Part shown: positions 9,905-22,800 of the stretch, one piece after another
How positions within the stretch are numbered: position 1 is the first letter of the stretch
How the letters are laid out: each line of letters begins with the position of its first letter
Source of the DNA: Daedaleopsis sinensis
Taxonomy: Eukaryota; Basidiomycota; Agaricomycetes; Polyporales; Polyporaceae
Reading direction: 5' to 3'
NCBI GenBank assembly: GCA_033807695.1
Contig: CM066308.1
Span: forward strand, 2,480,001-2,544,000
Length of the DNA: 64,000 nucleotides
Program-made: the position numbers and the translations under genes
The notes under the pieces: model-generated
What the model was told of the DNA's origin: nothing
What the model saw: only the letters and a program-made list of their open reading frames with translations
Databases searched by the model: none

Positions 9905-11730
9905 ATGACCTATCTGCCGAGTGACATCAGGCGTACGTCCTGCAGAATGGCTACCTTCGGGTCTATCTTCTAATCTGAAATGTAACTCTAGGTCTCGATG
10001 CTCAAGACAGTACCTCTAGTACTCCTACGGGTCTCGCTATCTGGCTGTTCTTCCAGCTTGTCGCCAACCACATGCTCTTGATTCTGCTACTCGCCACATT
10101 CCTTTTCTCCCACTCCGTCTCCCGACATCCTACAATCATCAACGTATGCTCTACCTGTGTCATCGCAGGGATCGCATCGTCGCTCTTGTAAGTCAGCACT
10201 GCTTTGAGTGCTCTATTAGATGGTTGCATAACCATTACAGGTTCTACACGGGTCATCAACTCGGACCTGAACCTCCCAAGGGCTTATGCATTGCTCAAGC
10301 CTCCCTCACAGCCTCTATACCGCCAATGTGAGCGATGATACAACTGTCATGCAACAACCCCACCTCACAATATAGGAACAGGCTATCCACGGCGACATTC
10401 TCGCTCGTGTTCCATATGTGGTGGAGCTGTAAATCCTCTTTTTTGAAGCATGGGCCGAGTATCCACGGGCAGTCGTGCCGTAAACTCACTATATTCGTGA
10501 GTCCCCCTTGAGGTGATCCAATCAAGGAGTTATTCAGCGCGAAAAAAGCTCGTTGCAGTCCCGTATATCGTGTATCTTGGCTTTGCTGCCGGTCTCCTAC
10601 AAGTAAGTTTCAAGACAACGTCAACCGTAAAGTTGTCGCTCAAACGACTTCCTCCATAGCCTGCGCTCCAACATCCTGACCGAGTAAGTCGTTCGAGACG
10701 ATTGTTATACTGCTCGATTCAGTCGTCTGCCTAGTAAGTGAAACTCACCTTTCTGAGCTCGGCACTAGCTCACCCATATACCGCAGCAACGATGCAGCCG
10801 CTCTGTTCACCGCAGGGATGTGCCTCATTTCGGTCGCATTTGCAGGTGCGCGCTTCCATAAAGTGGCGTTGCTTCGGCAACTGAGCTGTATAAAACTATA
10901 CAGTTCATCTAGCATACCTGCTGTCTCCCAGCGGGACAGTGCTCCGCGGAGCCCGGCGCGAAGCCGGTGTCGACCTACAACTCGCCATCCGCGTCGGGGT
11001 TTTCACCGCATATATCCTTTGCGTAACCGGGTACGTTTGCGAGCAATATTTGTGCCACCTTTCTACACTCATCGGGCTACTCGCTCCTGTTACAGCGTGA
11101 TGCTCTCAGAGCTCTCCAGCGTGCGCTCGGTTGTCCCGGACATATTCGTGGCATCAGGTGAGGTCTAGCCCTGAGCGGAATCACACTCGACCTGACCCAA
11201 TCTCGATCGCAGTTGGGTTTGCAGCCTTCCTGATCTTCGCCAGCCAACGGGTGCGTCTCTGCCTCGCTTAGCCTTGCCCTAAGTTCATTCTCGCTGACAC
11301 TCCAGCCATGTAGGATGTCCTGCACGTCTGGTCCACTATCCTCACATGCGGCCGTCACAGTCCCAATGCGGCCGAGCCCCCCAAACCCAGCCCCAGCCCC
11401 GGTCCTGGCCTCAAGGTCAACGTTGTCAACCCCGGTCCTAGCCTTAGTCCCGGTCCCAGCCTCAGCCCCGGTTCCGCGCGCACGGAGTCTACCGCAGAAT
11501 CCTCGACTTCCACCCGCTGCCCGACGCCGCTGCCCGCCTTCGACTGCGGTCTGTTGGAGCGCAAAGACAGCGTGTTGAGCGAGAAGGCGCGCCTCGCCGC
11601 GCTCCACGCGTACTACAAGGCGCGCGTGCAGGACGTGGGCGTCGGGGTCGAGATCATCAGGCGGCCGGAGGACGCCTTCTTCTTCGAGAAGGCGCCGCTG
11701 AGGGCCTGGGACGTCGCGCCGTGGAGTTAG
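9905..11730 (+). CDS. Multi-pass membrane protein with about seven hydrophobic segments
   Basis: The model starts at ATG 9905 with a very short first exon (28 coding bases) and is broken by many short introns. It gives about seven hydrophobic segments: GLAIWLFFQLVANHMLLILL, INVCSTCVIAGIASSLLFY, a weak one around FSLVFHMWW, LVAVPYIVYLGFAAGLL, LFTAGMCLISVAFA, IRVGVFTAYILCVTGVM and VGFAAFLIFASQRDVLHVW. The cytosolic-looking tail begins with a Pro/Gly/Ser repeat (11388-11477) and ends in a charged helix-like part. The seven-segment layout resembles an Agaricomycete family of GPCR-like membrane proteins, but no ligand or G-protein motif is recognised. The stop is TAG 11728-11730. Confidence 0.75.
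11388..11477 (+). repeat. Pro-Gly-Ser coding repeat in the membrane-protein tail
   Basis: Degenerate copies of a roughly 12-base unit encode repeated PGPSLS/PSPGP peptides directly after the last hydrophobic segment. Such slippage-prone repeats often vary in copy number between strains. Confidence 0.6.
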
Positions 11731-12395
11731 GGTCGCGGTGCCGGGCGGGTGAGGGGTCGATGCTGGCCACTGGCTGCAGGGGAGCACACCTCCATTCCGA
11801 TGGGGTGTTGTCGATAGTGTAGATAGATTTTGCTGTACATCGCTGTGTCGTCGTGTTGTGCTACTTGCTGTCGTTCTTTACACCACATGCTTTATTGCTT
11901 CCTTCAGATGCAGACTCAGCGCGTCATGTATGAGTTGTATTCGTGGTTCGGCGGACGGATTCTCTACTTACCTCTTACCTATCCCGATCGATGTTACAAG
12001 TGCATTTTGTATCTCAGAATGCTCGGAACAGATGCGCTCCTCGAATCTCTCTTCAAAATAAATTGGCGCCTGTGTACTTAGGCCCAAGACTGCCAAGGAG
12101 GTGTACACGCGAACCCACCAGGATCCACACGATTTTGTTCCCATAGAGCAGACTGGGCGAGAGAATCACGTTTGAACGATGGCCATCGAGATTTGAGCCG
12201 TACTTCTTCTCTCTCGTAAGGAGTCGGGCTGATATTAGTTACTTATGATACATGTCATTGCATAGCGGCAGAGCTACAGTCGAGTCGTAATATACAAATG
12301 ATCTAGGGTCCGTGATATAATGAGCAAACCGAGAAAGTGGGAGACTAACAATGGTCATATGTGTGGATTCTGGTGCGAAAGAGCTCGATAGCACC
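11731..12395. other. Convergent intergenic region, no gene seen
   Basis: This is the shared 3' space between the rightward membrane-protein gene and the leftward NRPS-like gene. Short frames near 11830-12146 overlap each other and carry no domain. Confidence 0.5.
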
Positions 12396-15300
12396 CTAAG
12401 AGTCCCAGATAGCACCAAACGCGGGAATTCCGCGGCTTGTCATCCCGTAGACGACTTTTGATGTCAGCTTCTGGTTCGAGATGACGCAGACCGCCTCCGC
12501 ATCGAACTCCTTCACCAGCCTGTACGTGAGCTTCACCATGTCGGGCTTCCCGTGCGCGCGGGTGTCTGCACAGCAAGGCCACAAACACATGGTCAGCCTC
12601 GTCATATGCATGTGGCACACATCGCAGAGAACGTTCGACGTTCTGACGCACCATAGATGACCGCGCCGGGCGACGCCGCCAAGATCGAGTCCACGAACTT
12701 GTCGCCGAACGTCTGCCGCACGTTGGGCGACGTCCAGAGGAGGCGGATGGGCAGTTGCTGTGCGAGGATGACGGGCGCGCAGGGGCCGATGCCGCTCCCG
12801 GTAGCGACGAGGACGACGCGCCGGAAGAGCGGCGCTATCTTGAGCACGCCATAGCAGGGAACGCCGCGGACCCAGAGCTCCTTCGGCGGCGTATCTATCA
12901 TCTTGCTCGTCCAGTCGCCCGCGCGGGACACGACGAGCGAATAACCGGTCTTCCCCGGCTCGGAGATGGTCGCGAATCCGTGCCACTCCATGAGGGGACT
13001 CTCGGAGATGCGCGTGAAGTGACCGGGGTTGGGAGTTACTGGTGGAGCACGCTCGCTCGGTCAGGAGAGGTCGACGGATGAGGAAGGAAGAGACGCACCA
13101 TAGTCGAAGTAGAGCCTGACCGCGTGCTTCGAGAGAACCTCAGCGCGGACCGGGACTTTCCTGAGGCGAAGCCATGGAAGGACGATAGAACCGCTCATGA
13201 CTGTGACAAGCCAGAACGGGGGTGCATGCACGAGCGCGTGACTGAGGGTCTCTCCGGGCGCGCGATAGTCGTTGGTCAAAAGAACCACCTATCAGGGGTC
13301 GGTGCATAAGCTTCGCACTGTAGGGAAGAAGTTCGGCGTGCCTTACCTGACACCAGACCAGGGCAGTCGCGGTCCATCCCAGGAAGCGATGAGTGCGCTC
13401 GAAGGCGTCATGGTGGGTTGAGCGGACTTTGGGGTAGGCGAATAAAACGATACCAATGAGAAGCGTTAAAATGAAATAAGTTATTGCAACTGTAGCCACG
13501 GAGGTCTGTAATATTTGTTGGTCAGCGTATGCCATGTGCTGCTATCAACGATGCTCTTACCTGCTGCCTGTTCAGGAGCTCCCTCGTAGCCTGGGCTGTG
13601 AATAGTATCAGCCACACCAGGCCGCTGATGGCGCAACCGGAGTGGACTTGGAGAAGTGTCGGTTAGGCTATGTCCATGCCACAGGAGCGTGAGACACTCA
13701 CGACCGCCAATATGGTAGACGCGTCCAGCGACACGGCGGATGGCAAGAGGCCAGCTGTAAGGATGTGTTCGTCAGAAGAGGAAGAGGTACGACGAATGGC
13801 CACGAATACGAACGTGATTGGAACAGATGTCGCGATAGTGAAGAACGCGTTGATGACATAGTCCTGGCGCATGAGAATGGCGCAGAAAAGGTTTGCGACG
13901 ACGATGAGGCCGAGCTGCTGGGCGTTGGCGCCTCCCTGGGCCAGCGTTGCGATGAATATGGCCATATTCGTGACGAAAACGACGCCGAAGAGCCTGCGGT
14001 AGAGGGAAAAGATCTGGTGGCGCATGTTGCGCACGAGGTGCCCGTTCGTCTTCTCCGGCAGCTCGTCATCGAGATAGCCGTCCCAGATATGCCCAGCCTC
14101 GTGCGCGGACGAGACCTCGCTCTTCTCGGGAGTATCGGAGATGGATGACGACGATGGCGTGGTGGAATCCTTCTCGTGGACGGTGATGAATGCGCCCGAG
14201 TCCTGCTTGATGTCCATCTTGTAGACCGGAGCAGGCTGGGGTAGGTTGGAGAGGATGTCCGCGAGCAGCTTGCCATCGTAGGGAGAGGGGCTGTAAAAGG
14301 CCGGCTTCGTAGGAATGATAGAAATGTTCTCTTTCTCCTTCTCCTGTTCTCTCTTCGCCTTCGTCTCAGCAACTTTATCGAAGGCCATCTGGCGCAGAGC
14401 GCGTTTGTCGATCTTGCCGTTGCTGGTGTATGGGAAGTCCTCCATGGTAATATACTGGGTCGGGACGGCGTAGTAGGGCTGCACAAGCGAGGCTGCTGCA
14501 ATCACCGAGTCGACCTTCACGGTTTGCGGAGTCACGAAGCCCCACAGCTCGCTCTCGATCTATAACAAATACGTGAGCTTGAGCGACTTGAGCGACTTGA
14601 GCGCGAGGAGAGAATGACGTACAAGCAACGCGGTCGCGTTCTTCACGGAAGAGCACGTCTGGATATTCCGTCAGAACTGCGTGATTTCTCACTCCGACCA
14701 GCGCAATTGTAATTACCTGCATGGCGGCCGATACTCCATCCAACTCGACACGGAAGCCCTGCGCAGCAGAATGGAGTTAAGCGGGCACGCCTCTCGCACT
14801 CCGGACTACTGACGTACCTTGACTTTCACCTGGTCATCGACACGGCCCAAGTGCTCGAGCTCCCCACCCTCGCACCACCTCCCCAGATCCCCCGTGCAGA
14901 ACATGTAGCTCCTGCGAAGATGGATGACAGCATGAGTCTGCTGCGCAGCTCCGAGCCGAGTGGAGATGCAAAGAACCCACCCATCGTTGGTGTACGGATC
15001 GAGCTTGTACTTCTCGGATGTTTTGTCCGGAAGATTGAGGTATCCCTTACTCACGCACGCACCGCCGACCCACATGACCCCTGGCTCGCCAACTGCCACC
15101 GGCTTCATGTTCTCGTCGAGGACGTAGACATTGGTGTTTGGGACCGGCCCACCGATCGTCAAGAGTGTGCCGGGTGTGTGCAGATGCACAGTGTTGACGA
15201 TAGTGACCTACGGCGCCCAGTCAGCGACCGAGACTCTAACGCAAATGGTGGGATGTGGGAGTGACATACCTCCGTGGGACCACAGCAGTTGTAGTAGTGA

Positions 15301-16532
15301 GCGGACTGCGCCCACTTCTCCGCAAGCGCTGCGTGGGCGTTGAGTGACTATGGGAAAAGGCGTTCGTTTACACACGTACGTAACGGGCAAGGCTCGCCAG
15401 CTGTCGCGACGACCTTGATATTGGGGTAATCTGCGGGGTCATGGGGAGCTAAGAACGTGCGCAGTTCAGCGTAAGTCCGTGCAGGTGAGCTTCGGAGGGT
15501 GACGCACCCATCATGCTCGGCGTCGCTGTTAATATCCCACTACGTCAGGCGATAATTTATGACGGAGGAGAGACGCGGACCCACCAATCACAATGTCTAC
15601 CGTCTTCATTACGGCACGCCATTCCTTGGACGATTTTCCTCTGATGCAGAGGGTGCAACCGTTGCTGAGACTCCCAAGAATCTCCTGCAGAAGAGTTTTC
15701 GATCAGTGAATTTGATTGAGTACCAAGAAGGGTAAACTGACCCATGCTGCCATGTCAAACGCAATGTTAAGAAGCTGAGACACCCGGCGTCCTGGTTGCA
15801 TTTCGATGTTCCCGGGAGCGAGACAGACGACTGCAACACACTGGGTGAGCGCTAGAGAGACCATTTATACGAAACAAGACATACGGTTGGTGACGTTGAG
15901 GTGCATGACTTCGACGCCTTTCGGCTTCCCAGTGGTTCCTGCGCACTAGTGTGTGAGTAAAACTCCACGAGTACACTCCAAGTCGCGGCTGACCCACCTG
16001 AGGTGTAGATGATGTAAATGCTATCGGTTGGGGCGCTCAAATCTTCAGGCTTGGAGACGACCTGAGGGAGCTCCGCGACATCCTCAAGACAGAACGCGGG
16101 TGTGCCATTGACACGGTGGAGGTACTCCTTCAAGGTGAGCACCAGTCTCGCGCCAGAGTCGTGAAGGACATGGTCGAGTGTGGATTGAGTGACGATGGCA
16201 CCGTCCAGCGGCACATAGGCACCGCCGGCTTTCAGGACAGCGACGATGCCAACGACCATGAGGATGGACCTCTGCACCAGCAGGCAGACGCGAGCGCCAG
16301 GACGGACGCCGTGAGCGCGAAGGTAATTGGCGAGGACGTTGGCCTGCCTGTCGAGTTCAGCGTATGTGATGGAGTCCCCGAGATGTTCCACCGCGACCGC
16401 GTTGGGCTGCGTGGCGGCGTAGTGCTCGAACGCTAGGTGGACGCAGTTGAAAGGGACTGGTCGGCGAGCCCCGAAGCTGTAGCGTACGAACAGATGCTGG
16501 TCCTCGAGAGAAAGAGAGTGAAGCAGAGCCAT
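12396..16532 (-). CDS. NRPS-like enzyme: adenylation domain fused to membrane FAD/NAD oxidoreductase-like region
   Basis: About 1,050 residues with many short introns. The N-terminal ~550 residues are an adenylation (AMP-binding) domain: SITYAELDRQAN (A2 region), the phosphate loop YTSGTTGKPKGV formed across an intron near 15950-16005, CCGPTEV-type A5 region, the A7 region around MFCTGDLGRW, and the A10 lysine in NGKIDKRAL. No phosphopantetheine attachment motif (LGGxS) follows. Instead come a charged linker, several membrane segments with conserved-looking His residues (YHIGG, FERTHRFLGW, ALVHAPPFW), and a C-terminal FAD/NAD-binding part with VVLVATGSGIGP and SRAGDW. The stop is at 12396-12398. 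The upstream frame reaches a TTG at 16568; the first ATG is 16532. Similar fusions occur in fungi as NRPS-like proteins; the substrate and product are unknown. Confidence 0.85.
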
Positions 16533-19500
16533 GACAGCGAATTCTCGTGCAGAGATGCTCTTAACCAAGAGGACGCGTGCGGACGGGGACGCGGGTTGAC
16601 GAGAAGCCCCTGCGTCTCAAGTTTGAGCTTTTTATCGCCAAATAGGACTGCGCATGCGAGCACTGTGGAGTTACGTTGTCCTGAGCGCATATGGAGAGAA
16701 TTCCATGTCGGGGGGACCTGCCGGGTCACCCAGATCTCGCCTAGCGGAAGCAGCACAGCCGATGTAAAGCCGTCACGTCGTTCATGTCTGCAGCCAGCAT
16801 GTGTCACACAAAAGTGTGCGCATATTGAGAAGATGCTGGCGGGCAGCAGCTGATCAGCCAAACGCTAGGAACGATGTTGAGAGGCCTCAGTTGCTTGAGC
16901 TTGAAGAGGCGCTGAGGTAGATTGCATCGGGAGAGCGAGACTCCGAGTGGCCCATGATATGTCCCATGTGGCGACCCGAGCGTATCGCGGCACTTGCAAA
17001 ACGCCTATGCACTGAATCCGAGGGTCCGGCAAGGCGAGCTGCATGCTTGTGCGGGGCATGGACCGGGAGAAACTCGAGGGCTATGGACAGCGCTCTTGCC
17101 AACTGCGCCGGGCGAGAGCTTCGGAGAGCCTGGCAGCTCACCACAGGCTTACCATAAACACACTCCTTGTTCCCAAGTTCAACTTCTATTTTCTACCCAC
17201 GATACAGTCGTAAGCCTGCGTAAGAGCTCGTAGGAAGGATGAGAAGCCGAAGTTTTGCCCAAAATATGCAAGAATAGCTTACTTTGGGCACCTGCTCTCA
17301 CAAGAGCACGTCCAGCCTCGGCTTGGCAAATGGGAAGGTGCGTCCGCCGCCGTCGTAGGAGCTGACGATCATGCATCATGATGATATTGAAGTGGGGTGC
17401 GAGTCAAAGCTGCCGCTCAAGTTCACCGACGACATCGGCTTCATCAGGCACCTCGGGACGGGCTGGCCACCACCCCGTTGCCTATGTATCACGACTGTAA
17501 ACCTTTACAGCCGCTGTCAGCTAGTCAGTCAGTCGAGGGTGCGACCTTGCAAGGCGAAGAGGCAAGTGAGAAACTATCTCTGCAACTAAAACGTACACTG
17601 CGCTGACACTGACGCTGACCAGTGGAGGCTGAGCGCCGAGGCGCTGAGCTCCTGAGCGACGCCACTTTGCCTGCGAATCGCGACTGCAACGGCCGCTGCG
17701 CATAGGTATTCACCGGAATCTATGCACCGGTTGTATCCATGCATCGTGCATATGCCATGCGTTTAGAGCTCTGAGAGGAGTGATAAGCGGGTGACGTTTG
17801 TTAGCCAAGATGAGACTTCGGTGAGACTTACAGACGTCCCGACTGTAGACATGTCCATATCCGATACAAGCTCCTCGGTATGGCGTCGTTCCAGGACGAC
17901 ATTGCGAAAAGGCGCATGAAAGGGTAAGTGATATGAGGAGATGCCAGGCGTCGCAGTAGAACGTCGGTCGGAGGCGCGCAACCACCGACGACCTTCTTGT
18001 GGCTGTGGGGCTCGGCCGACCTAGAGGCGCTCACCGTGATACTCTGCACTCAACTACGGTGGACGCTATGACCGGACGCGATAGCCACTCGATGTTCAGC
18101 GGAAGACAAGACGGAGGAGAGGCAGAACTCTCGCGTATGATCGAAGGTGATGTACATCTTATAGCTGAAGCCTGAGGGTCGTTCCACCAGCGTCGCCGCT
18201 AGCTCCATTACGCTGCTTCATCCCCGTACTAACTTCGGAAACCGCTCACGACACGTTCAACGCAGAGAGCACAGCGTGCTAGACCGTACATGCTCCAGTG
18301 GGGCATCGCCGGAGTGCGACCATCGGACGACTGAATGTGGTGGTGCAACGCTTCTTCCTGCTTGGAGCGCTTCTACGACGCTCCTCGACGACACAACTCT
18401 GCGAAGACCCTTCAAGTGCCAGTGTTTTGGCACCCTAACCATATATCGATACCTCGTAAGTCACTCTCGCAATTCTCCCGAATTGCGTATCTTAGGTCCT
18501 GTGGTCTGTCTTAGTCAAAACTACGGCCTAAAAACATCAATCTTTCTACAGATCCAACTGCAGGATATATGCGCTTCGCAATGCTAATCAACCTCATCGA
18601 AACGATGGCCCAGTGTCGGCATTGGAACCCCAACACGAATTCGAATCAGCGCACCGACTCTTAAGAAGCCGTTTCTCCATATTCTCGCCGAAGTTCTGTC
18701 GCCATATCACAGGAAGATGAGCCTACTGATACCACTCTGTCCGCCGCAAGTGATGCCCCGCCGCCATGCAACCACGCCCGAGGCTGTATCGAGTGGAACA
18801 CATGCCACTCAGATGTCATATGCAAGTCACACATACGTCTCCACTACAGCCACATCGATAACATCACTGCTGGCCGGCAAGCGCGGCTGGTCCCAGACAA
18901 CGTGGGTCACTGAGTACTGAGCACTCACCGTGTGGTGGAAATCTCTCTGAACCCACTCTAGGACCGCGAGCAAACCCTGCGGTCGCCGTCGAACGCTTGT
19001 CGGATATCCTCCATATATTACGCATGCCCTCGACCTTTTCGGAGCAGCTGTCGAGTGTGACAGTCTTCTGCTGTCTTCGAGTCGTATAGGACACGGCGCG
19101 AGGATATCCACTTTGCAAATGCACGTCATCGGGCAAATCCTGCGTCGACGAAAGGGACGGCCAGTCCATAAATCGATCGCTCTGCCCGGAGGCGATATTT
19201 GCATATCCGGTGCCTCATGTTGTACAGAGCACGTTCTGTTAACCGTCCAAGCTCCGGGAATGCTGTAACTCATAACATGTGCATCCTTGCTATGTTGATC
19301 TTTGTATCGGCCGCAGTACACCCGGGTATCTGTTCACATCCTGCAGGTCACTGACTGCAGCTGGGGTGTCGGCTGCCCAACACCGATGTAGTGTCTCCGA
19401 TACAGCATGGAGAGCCACGGCCTCCGAGGTCGTCTCAGCTTGCGCTTGGCTTGCCGCCTAGGGGAATCACAACGGTTGTAGTGAGGATCGAGGAGGTGGG

Positions 19501-19809
19501 AAGCATTCCCACATCCTCTGTTATGTACGCCCTAAAATAGCACTCAGTCATGCCATACAATTGATGGACATCCTCGGATGCAGCTCGGTGGGCGCGAATG
19601 TCCGCGATCGCAACAGGTCGGTCCAGCGAAGGGGTTGGCCATCGATACCGTCACTCGAAGTCGAATGCTATGTGTGCACACGTGGTCGGGCACCTAATGC
19701 GCACGGAGGAGAATAATGTGCGAGATAAAGCCAAGTGGAAAGAAGCAACATGCGTATGTAGCACCGACTCAATGCAGCAAAAGGATCCACACCGAAGACG
19801 GCCCGGAGA
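16533..19809. other. 3.3 kb gene-poor stretch with possible coding remnants
   Basis: No full gene can be assembled here. On the + strand at about 18715-18913, a plausible acceptor (ATATCACAG) opens a frame with clustered Cys and His (CNHARGC...TCHSDVICKSHIRLHYSHI), ending at a TGA about 200 bases on. Upstream + frames at 18276-18587 and 18560-18700 do not join cleanly. This may be a decayed or unrecognised gene; the rest shows nothing identifiable. Confidence 0.35.
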
Positions 19810-22800
19810 CTACCCGAATCTGTGTCGCTCGATGACCGACTTCTGTCGCGAATCCCTCGAGACGCGCCTGCCGACAATCAGATGCGGTGACGGTTAGTAG
19901 TCGGGAGAAGCGGCTCACCAGTAGTACTCCATGACATTGCTCTGGCCGAGCTTCCGGAGGAAGTTTTCGTCATGGGTGATGATTATGAGCTGGAAGTTGG
20001 CGTGATGCCGGCGCTCGTTGATGATGCTGGACGTCGTGCGGTTGTTAACAACGTCCGACGGCACGGGACGTCGGACAGACAGTCACTTACTCGACAAGAC
20101 TGGCAGCGAGCGCATCAATGTTCTCCGTGTCCAACGCGTTCGTCGGCTCGTCCAGAGCGAGGATTCCGCAGTTCTGGCCAAAAGAGTCCGCGAGCGCGAG
20201 TCGAATGATTATAGATGCTAGCATCTTCTGACCGGCGGAGCAACGGCCACGCATGTCCATCTCGACCTGGTCCTTGGTCATGACCACCTATTACCAAATG
20301 AAAAGACAACGGATCAGTCAAATAGCAGGTCAGCAGAGTTTCAAAACCGACTCTGTAATTGTACGACCGCTTTGTGGCCCCGCCTTCACTGTCAGAAGAG
20401 ATTTTGATGCCGTCGATGTCTATAAGCCACGCAGAATGTCATCAGCCTCGGAACCTACGCTCAATGCCCGCAAAAGAATCCTCACCTGTGCCCTGATACG
20501 TCTTATTCCACAGGTGCCGCATGGTATCGTTGACTTCTTCCATCTTCAGTGAATGGTACTTCATGATAGCGCTACGAGTATGAGATATCATGAGTACCAC
20601 CTGCCACGATGCGAACCGATGTCGCGCTCACTTGTCCAAAGCTTTGGCATACTTCTCCAGGTCATTGTTGGCCATGTCAGACATCTAACGACAGGTTCCT
20701 GAGTACTCAAGCCGAGTTGACGCCAACGATTCATTTCGCCCACCTTGACTTTGATCAGCTGATCTCTGTACTTCTTGTTAACGTTCTTGAAGTCTTGCAT
20801 GTCGTTCTCGAACGTCTTCAATTGACTTTCCAGAGAGTTGAGCTCTCCTTCCACGCGCGCAGACTTACCCCATCCACGTGTCACCATTTCCTCTATTTTC
20901 TACACCAATAGAGACAGACGACGCACCTTGGTCTGGAGATCGTTCTCCTTCCGTTTTTCTACGTCCCACTTCTCTGTCCAAATCCGCTTCGCCTTCGCGG
21001 CTTCGTCCATGTCGATGGCAGCTAGCTGAGCCTCTGTGGCCGCGAGATCGCGCTTGAGCCTGCGGAACCGTAGGTTTTCGCGGAGATTGGCCATAGTCAC
21101 GCCGGCCTCGTTGATTTCCCGGTCAATGTCGCTGAGCTTGACTCGAACCTGTTCCAGCTTAAGAGCTTGTTCTTGCACTTCTGTCTCCCTCTCCTCGATG
21201 AGTTCGTTCAGCTCTTTGAGGCGGCGGGCAATCTTCTCCTTCCCGTTTCTACGAACGAGTGAGACTACAAACCAATGCGCTGATAGCTCTTCAACTTACT
21301 TCACCAACCACTTGTTCATGCTCTCAAGCTTGTCCGCGCTCATGTTGAGGTCTTGCGACGCCTTCTGAGCTTGTGTTATCTTCGAGTTGAGCTCCCGTTC
21401 GAGCTCCTTGTGCTCTCTCTCAAGCTTCTCGATCGGTGCTTGCGCATCCGCGATCAACCCATCGAGTACCTATCCCAAACAGCTCAACGTCAGAAGACGA
21501 ACTCTCTAAGATGTCAGAAGATTGTCCTGACTTTGAGCCGAGTGTTCGCTGCGGCGATCTCCCCCCTCATCTCTTCGATTCTCCGTTCCAGTTCGTCCTT
21601 ATCACGCAGCTTGTTCCGGCATTCACTCTCGTCGAGTTCCGACCGATGCAGCTTCGTCTCGAGCGTCCGTACCGTCGCGTTCTTGTTGTCGCGATCCGCG
21701 AGCAAGAGCTGCTTCTCGCGCTCGTTAGAGCGTCTGTCGTTGTCAGTTGAGGCGGGTGGCAAGCTAGGGACGATGGTCGGAACGAAAGACATACAGCTCG
21801 GCGGTAACCTGATCGAGTTCCTGTTGGACGTCATCCGCAGTCTTCGTCGATCCGCTCGCAACAAGATCGCTCTCCAATGCGGCTATCTCTTGCTTCAGAC
21901 GCTCCATTTCCTTCTGTGCCTTCGACACCGACGCTGCGTGTTGTCTCATCGCCGCAATCTCCTTGAGTTCCCTCGTGACTTCTGCGAGCTGTGCAGAAGC
22001 CTTTCGGAACCGATGTCGACAATTCCGACGGGTCAGCATGTGTGCAAGGCATGAATAACTTCTCGTACCTCTTCAGCCTCTGTTGTCAATCCAGGAATCT
22101 CGGCTTCTTTTGCTTTAATTTGTTTCTCAAGAGCCGGGAGCTCAACGGTCTGGAGATTGGTACGGGCTGCTGAGAGAACTGCCAACTCCTGTAGGCGCTT
22201 GAGCTCAGACTCCCAGTCCTGTAGTTCCTTTTGCAACTCCTTGATCGCTTCCGGAGTGGACTTCTTCATGGTATCTCTGATCTTTTAGGGGATTGGTGAG
22301 CTATGACAGACGAGATACTCTGCGACTGGAACGTACGTTCTTCTCGAATGTAGCCATCTCTTGGTCGTTGAGACCTCGTGTGCAGAGGGGGCAACACTTC
22401 TTCGACTTCCCAGAGCTGAGGAAGCGTTGGTAGACATCATGAGTCCCTGCATTCTTCCCAAGATCTCTGCGGGTGTAGGTCAGCACGATCAGACCGTAGA
22501 GGTATGTTGAGATGCTGCGCACTCATTACGAACGCCTATCTCCTTGGACGCGCCATCAATGGCTTCTTCGACAGTGCCGTCGTATTCCCCTTCCCTGAGA
22601 CCAGCATGTATGCGTTTGTCAAGACCTGGCACAGAGTCCGGTGAGAACCAAGCCACAAAACGTCACTTCGATCGGATATGTACTTTTGATCTCGTCTTGC
22701 TTCGCTTTGGATTGAGCCTTGAGACTGGACAGACCAGTCTGCGCCGCTTGAAGATTCCTGCTAGCCGTGCTTGACTGAGTCTCCAAGTCCGCCAATTCCC

